This document shows positions 42,015 through 51,046 of a stretch of 64,000 bases of DNA, piece by piece; the first letter of the stretch is position 1; each line of letters starts with the position of its first letter. The stretch covers positions 124,001-188,000 of the forward strand of contig NZ_QEVW01000017.1 of the NCBI RefSeq assembly GCF_003287275.1, written 5' to 3'. Position numbers and translations under genes: made by a program. The notes beneath the pieces are model-generated. The model was given only the letters and a program-made list of their open reading frames with translations, was not told where the DNA came from and did not search any database. The stretch comes from Paenibacillus taichungensis (GTDB taxonomy: Bacteria > Bacillota > Bacilli > Paenibacillales > Paenibacillaceae).

Positions 42015-43013
42015 CTACCTTGCCGAATGTGCTCCCCAACGTGGCACAGTGGTACGTTTACGATCTGGATACTTTAGGGATATCAAACGAAAATAATCAA
42101 CAGCCTGCTCTTCCAATGCTTTCGCTTCCAATAAAATCTGTGCCAGCTTCTCTGTGGTGTCTGCCTGCATAATCCATCTGTTATGTTCCTGAATCATGCA
42201 TCCCTTCATCTGAATAATCAGTGCTCCAAGCTGTTCATAACACGCATGGGCTTGGTCCAGCTCGGTCCATATCCCCCGCGCATCCTGCAAATACAACTGA
42301 ATTTCAGTTCGGGACTGGCAATAGGATTGCAAAATATACACAGCACCCGATTCATCGTAATCTCCACTCCGAAGGGCCTCTACCCACACATCATACGCCA
42401 TTCTGCCCGAAACGATATTCCGATCAGGCAGTAGACGATAAGGGATATCCCAATCCTCAATCGCCAATCTCAATGATTCCAACAGCATCTCTTGTTCAGG
42501 GATATGTACCTGATCACCAAAGACCTGACAGTACCAGAACCCGGTGAAGTTTAATCCGAAATTGTCATACAGCATAATCTGTGGTTCCTTGCTCCAGCCA
42601 TCTTGCACATAAAAGATGCGATCACTGTCATCATACCCATGAATAACACCAAATTCCGGAATCCAGTAGATAACTCCTACGCCCCCATCCAGACTGCGCT
42701 TCACCCAATTTACCGCATCCCTCTGGTAATACCCGAATGTGGGATGACGTGTCCGCCCCCCATCCCAGATCGTGAATATCCCCAAGTTATCGATCCCAGG
42801 GCGATGAGATTCTCCCCATTGACCATAGGCTGTAACGGACATGGGCAGCAGTCTGCGATGCACTGAAAGTTTGAATGCCATACCCGTATATCCAGCGAGC
42901 ACATACTTGGAACCCTGAAACAGACCCGCATGGGTCAATACAGCGTGTAGGCTATCCACATACGATTTGGACTCCCGCTTCATGATCAGGTTGTCTAACG
43001 CAACTTCAGTCAA
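42015..43013 (-). CDS. Uncharacterised protein, BtrH/C39-like fold, first paralogue
   Basis: A 332-residue soluble protein, TTG start at 43013 with GAGGAG 8 bases upstream. It shares with its neighbour the sequence AGYTGMAFKLSVHRRL, DGGVGVIYWIPEFGVIHGYDD, a WYCQVF strand and similar helical C-terminal half. The His in GVIHGYDD is at the position of the catalytic His of C39-like folds and is missing in the second paralogue; no obvious Cys partner exists in either. Function unknown. Cotranscribed with the WYL regulator 30 bases upstream. Confidence 0.7.
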   Translation of the reverse strand: MTEVALDNLIMKRESKSYVDSLHAVLTHAGLFQGSKYVLAGYTGMAFKLSVHRRLLPMSVTAYGQWGESHRPGIDNLGIFTIWDGGRTRHPTFGYYQRDAVNWVKRSLDGGVGVIYWIPEFGVIHGYDDSDRIFYVQDGWSKEPQIMLYDNFGLNFTGFWYCQVFGDQVHIPEQEMLLESLRLAIEDWDIPYRLLPDRNIVSGRMAYDVWVEALRSGDYDESGAVYILQSYCQSRTEIQLYLQDARGIWTELDQAHACYEQLGALIIQMKGCMIQEHNRWIMQADTTEKLAQILLEAKALEEQAVDYFRLISLKYPDRKRTTVPRWGAHSAR

Positions 43014-43043
43014 AAAAAATCTCCTCTCTATGGTTGTTCCAAT

Positions 43044-43958
43044 TCAGGTTTGCCTTGAGCTCATTGCAAGCCTGTCGATTATTCCTTCAGCACTTTGCTG
43101 GAGCTTTCGTCTAAGCCACGTTGGAGACAACAGTTCCTCCCACTCGGTAACGAACAAATGCTGTAAGAACGCCTCCGTATCATAAAATTCAATCCAGTGG
43201 ACCTGATCTTGATTCTCCCGAATCCGATATCCTTGCCACAGCTCTGTGTGCTGCACTTCTCTCATTCTTATCTTAGCGACAAACGGTTTACGGACAGGCA
43301 TCGACTCTTCCCATCCCCCCAGCAAACCGTCTGTCTGACACTGAAACGTATCGTTCGTCATCTGCACATGAATCATGCCCTCCAGCCGGATAGCCGTTTG
43401 CTGTAAAGGGTCGAATTCATAGCCAACGACATAATCGGCGTTGAACTGGGACACCATCTTCAATGGGCACCAGGTAAATTGCCTTTCTCCGGCATGATCT
43501 TTGTAATGGATATGTACTTTGCGGGATTCGGCAATCGCATGGGACAAAATCTCAAAGGACTGAAGCTGTTGCGGATCTGCTTTAAACACAGGAAGCTGAC
43601 TGCTCCCCGTCTGCTGTTTCTCAAGCGTAAAACGCTCCAGCAAATGCGCCACACGCTTCACCGCATCCGACTGATCATAATTGTAATGCCTGTAACGATG
43701 TGCCAGATACTTAAGCACCTGCTGTTCTTCTTCCGTCATATATAAATGGGGCAGCCGGTAGGTCTGATCCTCGTAACAATACCCCCGATATTTTGCTATA
43801 TACACCAGGGGGGCACGTAGAGAAATCGCCATATATTCAATATCACGCTGGGCTTGGCGCCGGGATATTTCAAATTCACGTGCCAGCCAGCTGCTGTTCG
43901 GAAAACGTCCACTCCGAATCTGCTCGTCAAACCAATGAATACGATGCATATTGCTCAT
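43044..43958 (-). CDS. WYL-domain transcriptional regulator (YafY/DeoR-type HTH)
   Basis: A 304-residue regulator. N-terminal winged helix RFPNSSWLAREFEISRRQAQRDIEYM and central WYL-type domain (about 140-220) with KVHIHYKDHAGERQFTWCPLKMV and ADYVVGYEF. WYL regulators often bind nucleic acid or nucleotides and control stress, DNA-damage and defence functions. GGGGCGGGGAA precedes the start. First gene of an operon with the two paralogous unknown proteins; a TATAAT box is at 44002-43997. Confidence 0.88.
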   Translation of the reverse strand: MSNMHRIHWFDEQIRSGRFPNSSWLAREFEISRRQAQRDIEYMAISLRAPLVYIAKYRGYCYEDQTYRLPHLYMTEEEQQVLKYLAHRYRHYNYDQSDAVKRVAHLLERFTLEKQQTGSSQLPVFKADPQQLQSFEILSHAIAESRKVHIHYKDHAGERQFTWCPLKMVSQFNADYVVGYEFDPLQQTAIRLEGMIHVQMTNDTFQCQTDGLLGGWEESMPVRKPFVAKIRMREVQHTELWQGYRIRENQDQVHWIEFYDTEAFLQHLFVTEWEELLSPTWLRRKLQQSAEGIIDRLAMSSRQT

Positions 43959-44003
43959 TTCCCCGCCCCCTGGCTCGTTCCGTATTTAGTAATTGTATTA
44001 TAC

Positions 44004-44035
44004 CAAAAGACATGGCCCGTTCCGAAGAACAGGCC
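44004..44035 (-). terminator. Terminator of the zinc-ribbon gene
   Basis: Minus strand GGCCTGTTC-TTCG-GAACGGGCC, a nine-pair stem with a UUCG tetraloop, followed by ATGTCTTTT. It overlaps the promoter region of the WYL operon. Confidence 0.65.
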
Positions 44036-44042
44036 TGTTATG

Positions 44043-44231
44043 TTATACGGTTACTTTGTCCACTCTGGACTGCACGGCTTTGGAGCATTTCTTGCATACT
44101 TTCAGACTCGTACCATCTGTTTTCGTTTGCGAATACAACAATTTAATCCGGGTGCTGCTGCACACCGGGCATGTTCCTCTTCCTCGGGATGGTAGATTCC
44201 ACAGGACGCGTCCTCTTTTTGTTTTTGCCAA
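44043..44231 (-). CDS. Small zinc-ribbon protein, 62 aa
   Basis: Start TTG 44231 with AGAGG about 10 bases upstream gives MAKTKRGRVLWNLPS. Two CxxC pairs, CPVC and CKKC, form a zinc ribbon around IKLLYSQTKTDGTSLKV. A longer frame exists upstream but without a ribosome site and with non-protein-like residues. Small zinc ribbons of this type may bind RNA, ribosome or be a nucleic-acid accessory; function unknown. Own promoter likely. Confidence 0.65.
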   Translation of the reverse strand: MAKTKRGRVLWNLPSRGRGTCPVCSSTRIKLLYSQTKTDGTSLKVCKKCSKAVQSRVDKVTV

Positions 44232-44274
44232 CGTTTGTGAACCTCTTTTCGATATGGTTTGTGTGTTCACCGTT

Positions 44275-44307
44275 ATTATAGGGGGCATGGTACGACATAG
44301 AATGTCG
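44275..44307 (-). promoter_or_regulatory. Promoter of the zinc-ribbon gene with a palindrome
   Basis: TATAAT (44280-44275 on the minus strand); no -35 match, but a perfect palindrome CGACAT-AGA-ATGTCG (44293-44307) covers the -25 to -40 region and may bind a regulator. Confidence 0.35.
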
Positions 44308-44332
44308 CAGCAGTATGGAACAGGCCAAACAT

Positions 44333-44370
44333 AAAAAAATGTCCCCTCTTCAACTTGAAGAAAGGACATT
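44333..44370 (-). terminator. Terminator of the arsR-type gene
   Basis: AATGTCC and TCTTCAA pair with TTGAAGA and GGACATT, followed by TTTTTTT on the minus strand; directly after the stop. Confidence 0.85.
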
Positions 44371-44372
44371 AT

Positions 44373-44696
44373 TTAGGAATCATGTATTTCGGACTGAGCT
44401 GCCGCTTGTAACAAAGGCTGTAACAGACCAGGAAAACGCACTTCCAGATCCTCAGATCTTAGCGTCAGGAAATGCTGTGTACCTTGTACTCTCACCCGAA
44501 TGACTCCGGCTTCCCGCAGGGTCCGAATATGGTGTGACATCGTGGATTTCACAACAGGTGCACGAAAATGACTGCATGGCTGCTCACCATTTCTGGCCGC
44601 TTCCGTTACAATCCCAAGACGGATGGGATCACTTAAAGCGTACAAAACGGAAGAAAGTTCAATATCCTCCACTTGGGGATGGTGTAAAATTTTCAT
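44373..44696 (-). CDS. ArsR-family transcriptional regulator
   Basis: A 107-residue winged-helix repressor: LSDPIRLGIVTEAARNG, recognition helix KSTMSHHIRTLREAGVI and wing VQGTQHFLTLR. Only one Cys, so no ELCVCD metal site; it belongs to the non-metal group. AAAGGAG precedes the start. It is divergent from an MFS exporter, and the perfect inverted repeat at 44764-44781 lies between the two. Confidence 0.9.
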   Translation of the reverse strand: MKILHHPQVEDIELSSVLYALSDPIRLGIVTEAARNGEQPCSHFRAPVVKSTMSHHIRTLREAGVIRVRVQGTQHFLTLRSEDLEVRFPGLLQPLLQAAAQSEIHDS

Positions 44697-44763
44697 CGTT
44701 GAAGTCTCCTTTTTTTCAGACTATCCATTGTATTTTAGCATAGTTCCATGATATATTTCTAAT

Positions 44764-44781
44764 GTTCGATACCAATCGAAC
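44764..44781. promoter_or_regulatory. Inverted-repeat operator between arsR and MFS genes
   Basis: GTTCGAT-ACCA-ATCGAAC, perfect 7-base arms with a 4-base centre, 68 bases upstream of the arsR-type start and 127 bases upstream of the exporter. Suits a dimeric ArsR repressor controlling both genes. Confidence 0.6.
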
Positions 44782-44907
44782 TTACAAACCTATTTCGTTT
44801 ATGTATCCCCTGCTGTCAGGCATGGGATTCACTCTATACCACATTTTGCAAATGTTACACACCATTTCTGAAATATTGCGAAATGCACATCAATCTAGGA
44901 GGTTTTT

Positions 44908-46284
44908 ATGAACAACACCGCAACTGCATCATCTGGGGAACGGACAGCAGGAATACAGGAAGGGTTAATCGTAAGTCTGCTTGGTTTCACGGTTGTCCTT
45001 GTCGTTATGAATACGATGATGTTCAATCTGGCCCTGCCCAAAATTGCAGCTGAATTTATGCTCTCATCTGTCTCTTCTTCCTGGATTGTCACCGGCTATT
45101 CCATCGTTTTTGCTATTTCCTCGATCACGTTCTCACGTCTATCGGATTTTGTTCCGATTCGCACCCTGTTTACGACCGGTCTTACACTGCTTGGTGCAGC
45201 ATCCGTTCTTGGTTTCTTCAGTAACCATTTTATCCTTCTGCTCATTGCACGTCTGATTCAGGCCGCGGGTGCAGCTTCTGTACCAGGGCTGGCTATCGTT
45301 CTTATTACTCGTTACATTCCAAGTGACCGCCGGGGTAAATCCATGGCTGTTGTCATGTCGGCCAGCTCACTGGGTCTTGGACTTGGACCTGTGATCGGCG
45401 GTAGTATTACACAGTTTCTCGGATGGCATGATCTGTTTATCGTTACCGGACTAACCTTGTTTCTGATCCCTGTATTTTTCAAACTGCTTCCAAGTGAGAT
45501 GCCGCAAAAGGGTTCATTCGACTTGCTAGGCGCGCTGTTACTGGCGATCGGAACAACCGGCGTCCTGCTATTCCTGACTTCACGTGAATGGGTAACCCTC
45601 GTTGTTGGTGCGGCTGCACTCGTCCTGTTCTGGTTACGAATTCGCCGTGCGGCTGATCCCTTTGTACAACCAGCTCTGTTCAAAAACAAAAAATATATGA
45701 TGCTCAGCTCACTGGGGATTGTATCGTATATTAACAATTTCTCGACGCTGTTCCTGCTGCCGCAAGTTCTGGCACATCTGTATGGCCTGACTCCGGCCCA
45801 GTCCGGGCTCGTCATCTTCCCGGGTGCAATTGTATCCATGCTGTTATCCAATCGAATTGGCCGCATGATTGACCGGCACGGCAATACACAACTGCTCAAG
45901 TTCGCACCATGGTTACTGCTCGCTGCTGCTGGATTGTTTGCTCTTTTTGCAGACGACAGCATCTATGCCATTATGGCTGTATACATTCTACTTAGCGTAG
46001 GCTTCTCTGCACTAACAACGAGTGTATCCAATGAGTTGTCGGGCAATCTGACGATGGATCAGGTTGGTGCTGGCATGGGACTATTCCAGCTTAGCCAGTT
46101 CTTCAGCGGAGCATTTAGTGTTGCCGTAACTGGTGTCGCATTGACAGCCATGCAGCAATTGCCATTAGCCTCGGCGTACACTAATATTTTCTGGGGTATG
46201 ACTGTGGTTGCTCTGGCATCCATTGTTTTTTCCCAGGTGTATCTGAGAATGCAGGCACGGAAGGAAACTGTCGCTTCACATTAA
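44908..46284 (+). CDS. MFS drug:H+ antiporter, DHA2 (Tet(L)/14-helix) type
   Basis: A 458-residue efflux protein with about 14 hydrophobic segments. Family motifs are FNLALPKIAAEF in helix 1, SSSWIVTGYSIVFAISSITFSRLSDF (cited in part: WIVTGYSIVFA, RLSD) and the antiporter motif GLGLGPVIGGSI in helix 5. Export of a hydrophobic drug is expected, substrate unknown. GGAGG precedes the start. Likely repressed by the divergent ArsR-type protein. Confidence 0.9.
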   Translation: MNNTATASSGERTAGIQEGLIVSLLGFTVVLVVMNTMMFNLALPKIAAEFMLSSVSSSWIVTGYSIVFAISSITFSRLSDFVPIRTLFTTGLTLLGAASVLGFFSNHFILLLIARLIQAAGAASVPGLAIVLITRYIPSDRRGKSMAVVMSASSLGLGLGPVIGGSITQFLGWHDLFIVTGLTLFLIPVFFKLLPSEMPQKGSFDLLGALLLAIGTTGVLLFLTSREWVTLVVGAAALVLFWLRIRRAADPFVQPALFKNKKYMMLSSLGIVSYINNFSTLFLLPQVLAHLYGLTPAQSGLVIFPGAIVSMLLSNRIGRMIDRHGNTQLLKFAPWLLLAAAGLFALFADDSIYAIMAVYILLSVGFSALTTSVSNELSGNLTMDQVGAGMGLFQLSQFFSGAFSVAVTGVALTAMQQLPLASAYTNIFWGMTVVALASIVFSQVYLRMQARKETVASH

Positions 46285-46324
46285 GCAGGTTATACAGGTT
46301 CTTACTTATAATAAATTCTATAAG

Positions 46325-46368
46325 AAAGCCAGGATTGGACCGATAGGGTCTGATCTCTGGCTTTTTTG
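46325..46368 (+). terminator. Terminator of the first MFS gene
   Basis: AGCCAGGATTGGACC / GGGTCTGATCTCTGGCT imperfect stem followed by TTTTTTG. Confidence 0.85.
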
Positions 46369-46486
46369 TTTGTTATTAGACTATAAGATATGAATACGTA
46401 TTACTTTATCTCTGTTATTCTTATATTATAAACAGATCGTATAGATTTTTTTGAAAATGATAAAATCAAGGGGATGTCTTTCGCAC

Positions 46487-47701
46487 ATGAAGCTTCAACA
46501 GTTTAATTCACTATTTCGTATCCCTACATACCGGCTGTTCCTCGTTTGTATGTTGTTGCAAGGTATGGCTATTTCAATCAGCGCGCCCTTTCTTGCGGTC
46601 TACTTTACAACCCGCCTCGAAGTATCCATTGCAACATTCGGATTATTCACTGCTGTAACACTTATGGCGGGTGTGCTGTTCAGTTCCTGGATCGCCAGAC
46701 GATCGGATCAACCCGGGGCTCGCAAAAAAATTCTGGTGTCTGCCATGATTTGCAACGCTCTTGCTTTTGCAGGGTATCTGTGGATTCACGATTTCACTTT
46801 ATTATTTATTTATATGACGATAATGACTGCACTCGGATCTCCCGCCATGCCACAATTGTTCGCAGCTGCAAGAGAAGCGGTTAATTCCGCAACAGATGTC
46901 GATCATGCTGTGGCCAATTCAACCCTGCGCTCCGCATTTTCATTGGGGTTTATTACGGGACCTTTAATCGGAACTTTACTGATTGCGTATATTGGGTACA
47001 TCGGCATTTTCAGTTCAACGTGTTTTATTTTTCTGATCAATGCGGTATTATTTTTCTTTCTGTTAAAAAAAGCTCCCGAGCCTTCTTCCATTCGTGCATC
47101 CTCGGGTAGCATACACATGAAATTACATCAGGATGCAAGAATCTATATGCCTTTTCTCATTACCACACTTCTGTATATGGCACATTGGATGAATAACCTG
47201 AATGCTTCTCTGTTCATTATTCACCATCTGGGCGGGGGAACCCGGGAAGTTGGCTGGATCTCCAGTTTATGCGCGGGGCTTGAAATTCCGATTATGCTAG
47301 GTTTGGGTCTGCTCGCCTCAAAATACCCCAACCGCTCACTCATGTTATGGGGTTCCCTTATGGGTGCCGCTTATTATGTAATAGTTTTGTTCTCTACGGA
47401 ACTGTGGCACTTGCTGGCCGGACAACTATTGCTCGCATTCTTTGTTGCCGTTATCTCTGCTATCGGAATCAGTTACATGCAGGATCTGCTTCCGTCCATG
47501 CCCGGCTATGCGTCAACTCTCTATTCCAATGCCTCCACGTTGGGAAGATTATTTGGTAGTCTGGTCGGGGGATGGACAGCCGGAGTGTGGGGGTATCGGA
47601 ATTCCTATTGGGTATGTCTAATCCTTGTTCTGATTTCATTAGGTATGCTTGTTGTCACACAACAATTATCAAAAGAAAAACGTCAGACCCTTTCACTCTA
47701 A
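46487..47701 (+). CDS. MFS sugar-efflux-type transporter (SetA/SetB-like)
   Basis: A 404-residue MFS protein with 12 hydrophobic segments. The helix 2-3 loop AVTLMAGVLFSSWIARRSDQ and helix 4 TIMTALGSPAMPQLFAAARE match the SET family of sugar and drug exporters. Start chosen at 46487 with AAGGGG upstream, although 13 bases is a long spacing; an ATG at 46451 has no ribosome site. Monocistronic, no regulator alongside. Confidence 0.82.
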   Translation: MKLQQFNSLFRIPTYRLFLVCMLLQGMAISISAPFLAVYFTTRLEVSIATFGLFTAVTLMAGVLFSSWIARRSDQPGARKKILVSAMICNALAFAGYLWIHDFTLLFIYMTIMTALGSPAMPQLFAAAREAVNSATDVDHAVANSTLRSAFSLGFITGPLIGTLLIAYIGYIGIFSSTCFIFLINAVLFFFLLKKAPEPSSIRASSGSIHMKLHQDARIYMPFLITTLLYMAHWMNNLNASLFIIHHLGGGTREVGWISSLCAGLEIPIMLGLGLLASKYPNRSLMLWGSLMGAAYYVIVLFSTELWHLLAGQLLLAFFVAVISAIGISYMQDLLPSMPGYASTLYSNASTLGRLFGSLVGGWTAGVWGYRNSYWVCLILVLISLGMLVVTQQLSKEKRQTLSL

Positions 47702-47746
47702 GCAAATCCGCATGCAAGACTGAGTGAACGTAAAAGCTTGAACAAA

Positions 47747-47791
47747 ACAAACCCCCAAGAGGACGCAGCTATAGCGCTCTTGGGGGTTTGT
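47747..47791. terminator. Bidirectional terminator
   Basis: ACAAACCCCCAAGAG / CTCTTGGGGGTTTGT, 15-base perfect arms, between the MFS gene and the convergent SnoaL-like gene. Confidence 0.92.
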
Positions 47792-47830
47792 TTATCATCG
47801 TTTCAATATTCTTTTATGTGAATACAAACA

Positions 47831-48280
47831 CTATTCAAATAGATCCAGACGAAGACGCTTCAGGCTAGTATGCTGGATGAGCCATTGACCATCGATTTTG
47901 ACAAACGTTTCATGGTAATGTCCAAATCCATGAAAGGATTTATTGTCTTTGCCTTCAGGGAACGTCACCCAATCTTCCATTGGAGAGATGACTTTGGCTT
48001 CATTCTCGGATACAAATTCAACTTCAGCGCTATGTACATGATGCACAGTTACGGCAACATCCACCAAATCCCGGAATACTTGAACGATGGTGTCCCGACC
48101 TGTCAATACCGGGATTGGATTGCCTTCTGTACTGAAATCAGCTACGGCATCCGGAGCGAACACTTCACCTAATGTATCCCACTGCTTCGTATCAATATAA
48201 CGGCAATAGCGCGCTTTGGTGTTCCGAATGTTTTCCAGTGCAAGCAGTTGTTCCAGTTCTGTAATGGTTGATTGGCTCAT
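47831..48280 (-). CDS. SnoaL-like/NTF2-fold protein
   Basis: A 149-residue cone-shaped alpha+beta-barrel protein. It starts ITELEQLLALENIRNTKARYCRYIDTKQW, the usual SnoaL_4 helix with Tyr and Asp after ARY, and has a central HHVHSAEVEF strand with candidate catalytic His. Family members include isomerases, dehydratases and polyketide cyclases. GGAGGGAC precedes the start. Substrate unknown. Confidence 0.85.
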   Translation of the reverse strand: MSQSTITELEQLLALENIRNTKARYCRYIDTKQWDTLGEVFAPDAVADFSTEGNPIPVLTGRDTIVQVFRDLVDVAVTVHHVHSAEVEFVSENEAKVISPMEDWVTFPEGKDNKSFHGFGHYHETFVKIDGQWLIQHTSLKRLRLDLFE

Positions 48281-48447
48281 GTGTTGTCCCTCCAGAAATC
48301 TAAGATGTAAGCAAATATGTATTAATAATTTTCTTCCTTATTGTACCATTCCACTTATATTAGGTACAATGGCATATTATACGTTTGTATATTAACTATC
48401 TTCCCTATCGTTGAAGCACTCGGATCAATCCTCATCCATGCACAGCA

Positions 48448-48493
48448 AAAAAAACCCTCCAACTCCCTTAAACGGGGAGAGAAGGATTTTTTT
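48448..48493. terminator. Terminator of the Rrf2 gene
   Basis: CCCTCCAACTCCC / GGGGAGAGAAGG imperfect stem with A-run on the left and T-run on the right, so it can act both ways. The rest of 48281-48548 shows nothing clear. Confidence 0.75.
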
Positions 48494-48548
48494 ATAATTC
48501 GCGCTTCAACGGGCGCAGCGATAGGATCAACTGGACCTCCGATTCAGG

Positions 48549-48956
48549 TTATACGGAATGTGCAGCTTTCATTTGAGCAGCCAGCTCAGACATTTTTTTA
48601 TTGTGCAAATAACTCTCCATCTCTTCTTCCGCACGGACCATCACCTGCTGAATCAGGCAGCCTTCATTATGATCCTGCGAGCATTCGAACAGGGAAGCCT
48701 GTCCCTCAATGGCATGGATAATCTCCAGAAATGAAGGATCCGGATTCTTCCGGCTAAGCCGATAACCACCATTGGCACCCGAAGTCGATTCGATCATGCC
48801 GGCTTTGACCAGCTTGGTCAATATTTTAGACAAATAGGTTGGAGATACTTTTTGCATCTCAGCTAATTGATGTACACTGACCAGTTGCTCCGGTTCGGTC
48901 GCAACCAGAAAAAGCATGGTGTGGAGGGCATAGTTTGTAGCTTTCGAATATTTCAT
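48549..48956 (-). CDS. Rrf2-family transcriptional regulator
   Basis: A 135-residue winged helix regulator starting MKYSKATNYALHTMLFL with helix-turn-helix LAEMQKVSPTYLSKILTKLVKAG and the wing SGANGGYRL. Two cysteines (Cys92, Cys100) sit where IscR/NsrR carry their three cluster ligands, so a typical Fe-S cluster is unlikely unless another residue contributes; thiol sensing is possible. GAGGTG precedes the start. Lies upstream of the convergent-free SnoaL gene at 268 bases; target unknown. Confidence 0.88.
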   Translation of the reverse strand: MKYSKATNYALHTMLFLVATEPEQLVSVHQLAEMQKVSPTYLSKILTKLVKAGMIESTSGANGGYRLSRKNPDPSFLEIIHAIEGQASLFECSQDHNEGCLIQQVMVRAEEEMESYLHNKKMSELAAQMKAAHSV

Positions 48957-49065
48957 GAGGGCACCTCATTATATACGGATTTAATTTATCTATAATAGAC
49001 TTGATTGAACGCTCTGTCAAACGTTGAAGATTCCCGCAGAATCAAACAAACGGACATCATTACAT

Positions 49066-49902
49066 TTAACTGTGGTAAAGCCCCCGATAATCCGTCGGAG
49101 TCATGCCTTCATGGGCTAAAAACTGGCGGTTAAAATAACTGGCATTGGGATACCCCGCCTCCTCTGCGATCTGTCCAATGTTGGCCGTCGGGCGTTCCAG
49201 AAGCCATTGCTTTGCCATCTGCAACCGTGAACGAGTTATAAATTCCATCGGGGTCATCTCCACAGCACTTTTAAACATTTTGCAAAAGTAATATGAACTT
49301 ACACCCGCCATATCCGCCCAATCCTGCAACAAAAACGGTTGGCATGCCTCCTGCTGCATCTGTGGAAGCAGTCCAAGGATACGACTCTCAGCCTTGCTTG
49401 TGCGTGTGCTTTTCAATGGAACCGCATGCTGCACGAACTCAGCCAGCACAGCGTAGGTCAGGGTAGATAGTTGGGCAGGACGCAGCATCCGGTTCTGCTC
49501 GGCTTCATTTAGTAGGGCCATATGCGCTTCTTCCCATGGCGCCTGCTGACGCAGCGTCCACAACAGATTGCGGTGCAACCCCCGCTCAATCATATAATCA
49601 TGCAGGCGTTCACCGTAAAAATGAACCCAACGCACATCCCATGGATCATCTTCGCTGCTGTAGTAATGCTGCCGCTGCAGTGGGAAGTACAGTACAGCCT
49701 GACCCGCACGTAGCTCATGCACTACTCCCTCCACTTCCACGTACCCCTTGCCCGCAGCAACGTAGTGAATATTGAAGTTGTTAAGTGCGCCAGCCTCACG
49801 TAATACGGTGTGCTCAGGGTGGTCAACATAAAGTCCAACAGATTCTGGATAACAAAAATATGGAATATCCTGCAAGGTTAGCAGTACAGTCTGTCTCATC
49901 AT
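49066..49902 (-). CDS. AraC-family transcriptional regulator
   Basis: A 278-residue regulator with N-terminal cupin (FNIHYVAAGKGYVEVEG, LRAGQAVLYFPLQRQHYY) and two AraC helix-turn-helix motifs (LQDWADMAGVSSYYFCKMFK and IGQIAEEAGYPNASYFNRQF). It is divergent from the Gfo/Idh/MocA and aldo/keto reductase genes at 50021-51994 and probably activates them in response to a small carbohydrate bound in the cupin. Confidence 0.9.
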   Translation of the reverse strand: MMRQTVLLTLQDIPYFCYPESVGLYVDHPEHTVLREAGALNNFNIHYVAAGKGYVEVEGVVHELRAGQAVLYFPLQRQHYYSSEDDPWDVRWVHFYGERLHDYMIERGLHRNLLWTLRQQAPWEEAHMALLNEAEQNRMLRPAQLSTLTYAVLAEFVQHAVPLKSTRTSKAESRILGLLPQMQQEACQPFLLQDWADMAGVSSYYFCKMFKSAVEMTPMEFITRSRLQMAKQWLLERPTANIGQIAEEAGYPNASYFNRQFLAHEGMTPTDYRGLYHS

Positions 49903-50020
49903 GGCCCATTCTCTTTTCTAAACAATATTGTGTTAACTCATTTCAATATATTATCATTTTCATTCATCCATCTATTACTTATAATCACAATATACATTCA
50001 TTCATAGGAGGAAACAACAA

Positions 50021-51025
50021 ATGAATTCAGATCGAAAACTGCGCTGGGGAATTCTTGGTAGCGCTAGCATTGCCGTAGGATCCGTTATTCCAGGTTTGCA
50101 GCAATCCGAGTTGAATGAAGTGACTGCCATTGCTAGTCGAGATGAAGAAAAAGCAAAACAAACTGCTGACAAACTCGGCATTGCTCAAGCTTATGGCAGC
50201 TATGAAGCTTTGCTTGCTGACGATTCCATTGATGCGGTCTACATTCCGCTTCCGAACCATCTGCACCGGGAGTGGACACTCCGCGCCGCAGAAGCTGGTA
50301 AACATATTTTGTGTGAGAAACCGTTGGCACTGACGGAGCAGGAAGCTCAGGAAATGGTGCAAGCCTGCGAAGACGCTGGTGTGCATCTCGCTGAAGCTCT
50401 CATGTACCGACACCATCCACGATATGATCAGATTAAGGATATTATCGCCAGCGGAGAAATTGGTGAGATCCGCGGCATTCATAGTACATTTTCGTTCAAC
50501 AGTTCAGGCTCAACAGGTAATGTTCGCTTTCGGCGTGATTGGGGCGGCGGTGCGCTGTATGATATCGGCTGTTATTCCATCAGTGCTGCACGCTTGCTGC
50601 TTGGCCAAGAGCCTTCGGCGGCAACCGTCATTGGCATGTTCTCCCCTGAGCATGGTCATGTGGATATGATGGCTTCCGGCTTGCTTGAGTTCGACAATCA
50701 TATTGGCGTCACCTTTGACAGCAGCATGTGGGCAGCCTTCCGCAACACACTGGAGGTACTTGGATCGGATGGCATCATTGAGGTTCCTTCTGCCTTTATC
50801 AGCAATCGGGATCGCAGCTCCAACTTCTTCGTAACTGTTGACGGTGAGCGTAAGGAGATTGAAGTCCCACAGGTGAATCACTACTCCCTCCAGGGCGACG
50901 ATATGGCACGGGCTGTGCTTCAAGGTAAGGCTCTGCGTTTCGATCCATCCGATGCTATAGCCAATATGAAAGTACTCGAAGCTTGTCTTCGTTCAGCAGA
51001 AGAACGTACACGTATTACACTATAA
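50021..51025 (+). CDS. Gfo/Idh/MocA-family NAD(P)-dependent oxidoreductase
   Basis: A 334-residue sugar or polyol dehydrogenase. Rossmann glycine motif WGILGSASIA at the N terminus, catalytic Lys in ILCEKPLAL near residue 93, and GGGALYDIGCYSI where the family has its Asp/His pair. ATAGGAGGA precedes the start. Followed by an aldo/keto reductase 21 bases away. Likely oxidises or reduces a sugar derivative imported by another locus. Confidence 0.92.
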   Translation: MNSDRKLRWGILGSASIAVGSVIPGLQQSELNEVTAIASRDEEKAKQTADKLGIAQAYGSYEALLADDSIDAVYIPLPNHLHREWTLRAAEAGKHILCEKPLALTEQEAQEMVQACEDAGVHLAEALMYRHHPRYDQIKDIIASGEIGEIRGIHSTFSFNSSGSTGNVRFRRDWGGGALYDIGCYSISAARLLLGQEPSAATVIGMFSPEHGHVDMMASGLLEFDNHIGVTFDSSMWAAFRNTLEVLGSDGIIEVPSAFISNRDRSSNFFVTVDGERKEIEVPQVNHYSLQGDDMARAVLQGKALRFDPSDAIANMKVLEACLRSAEERTRITL

Positions 51026-51046
51026 GAAGAGAGGATGAACTGAATT

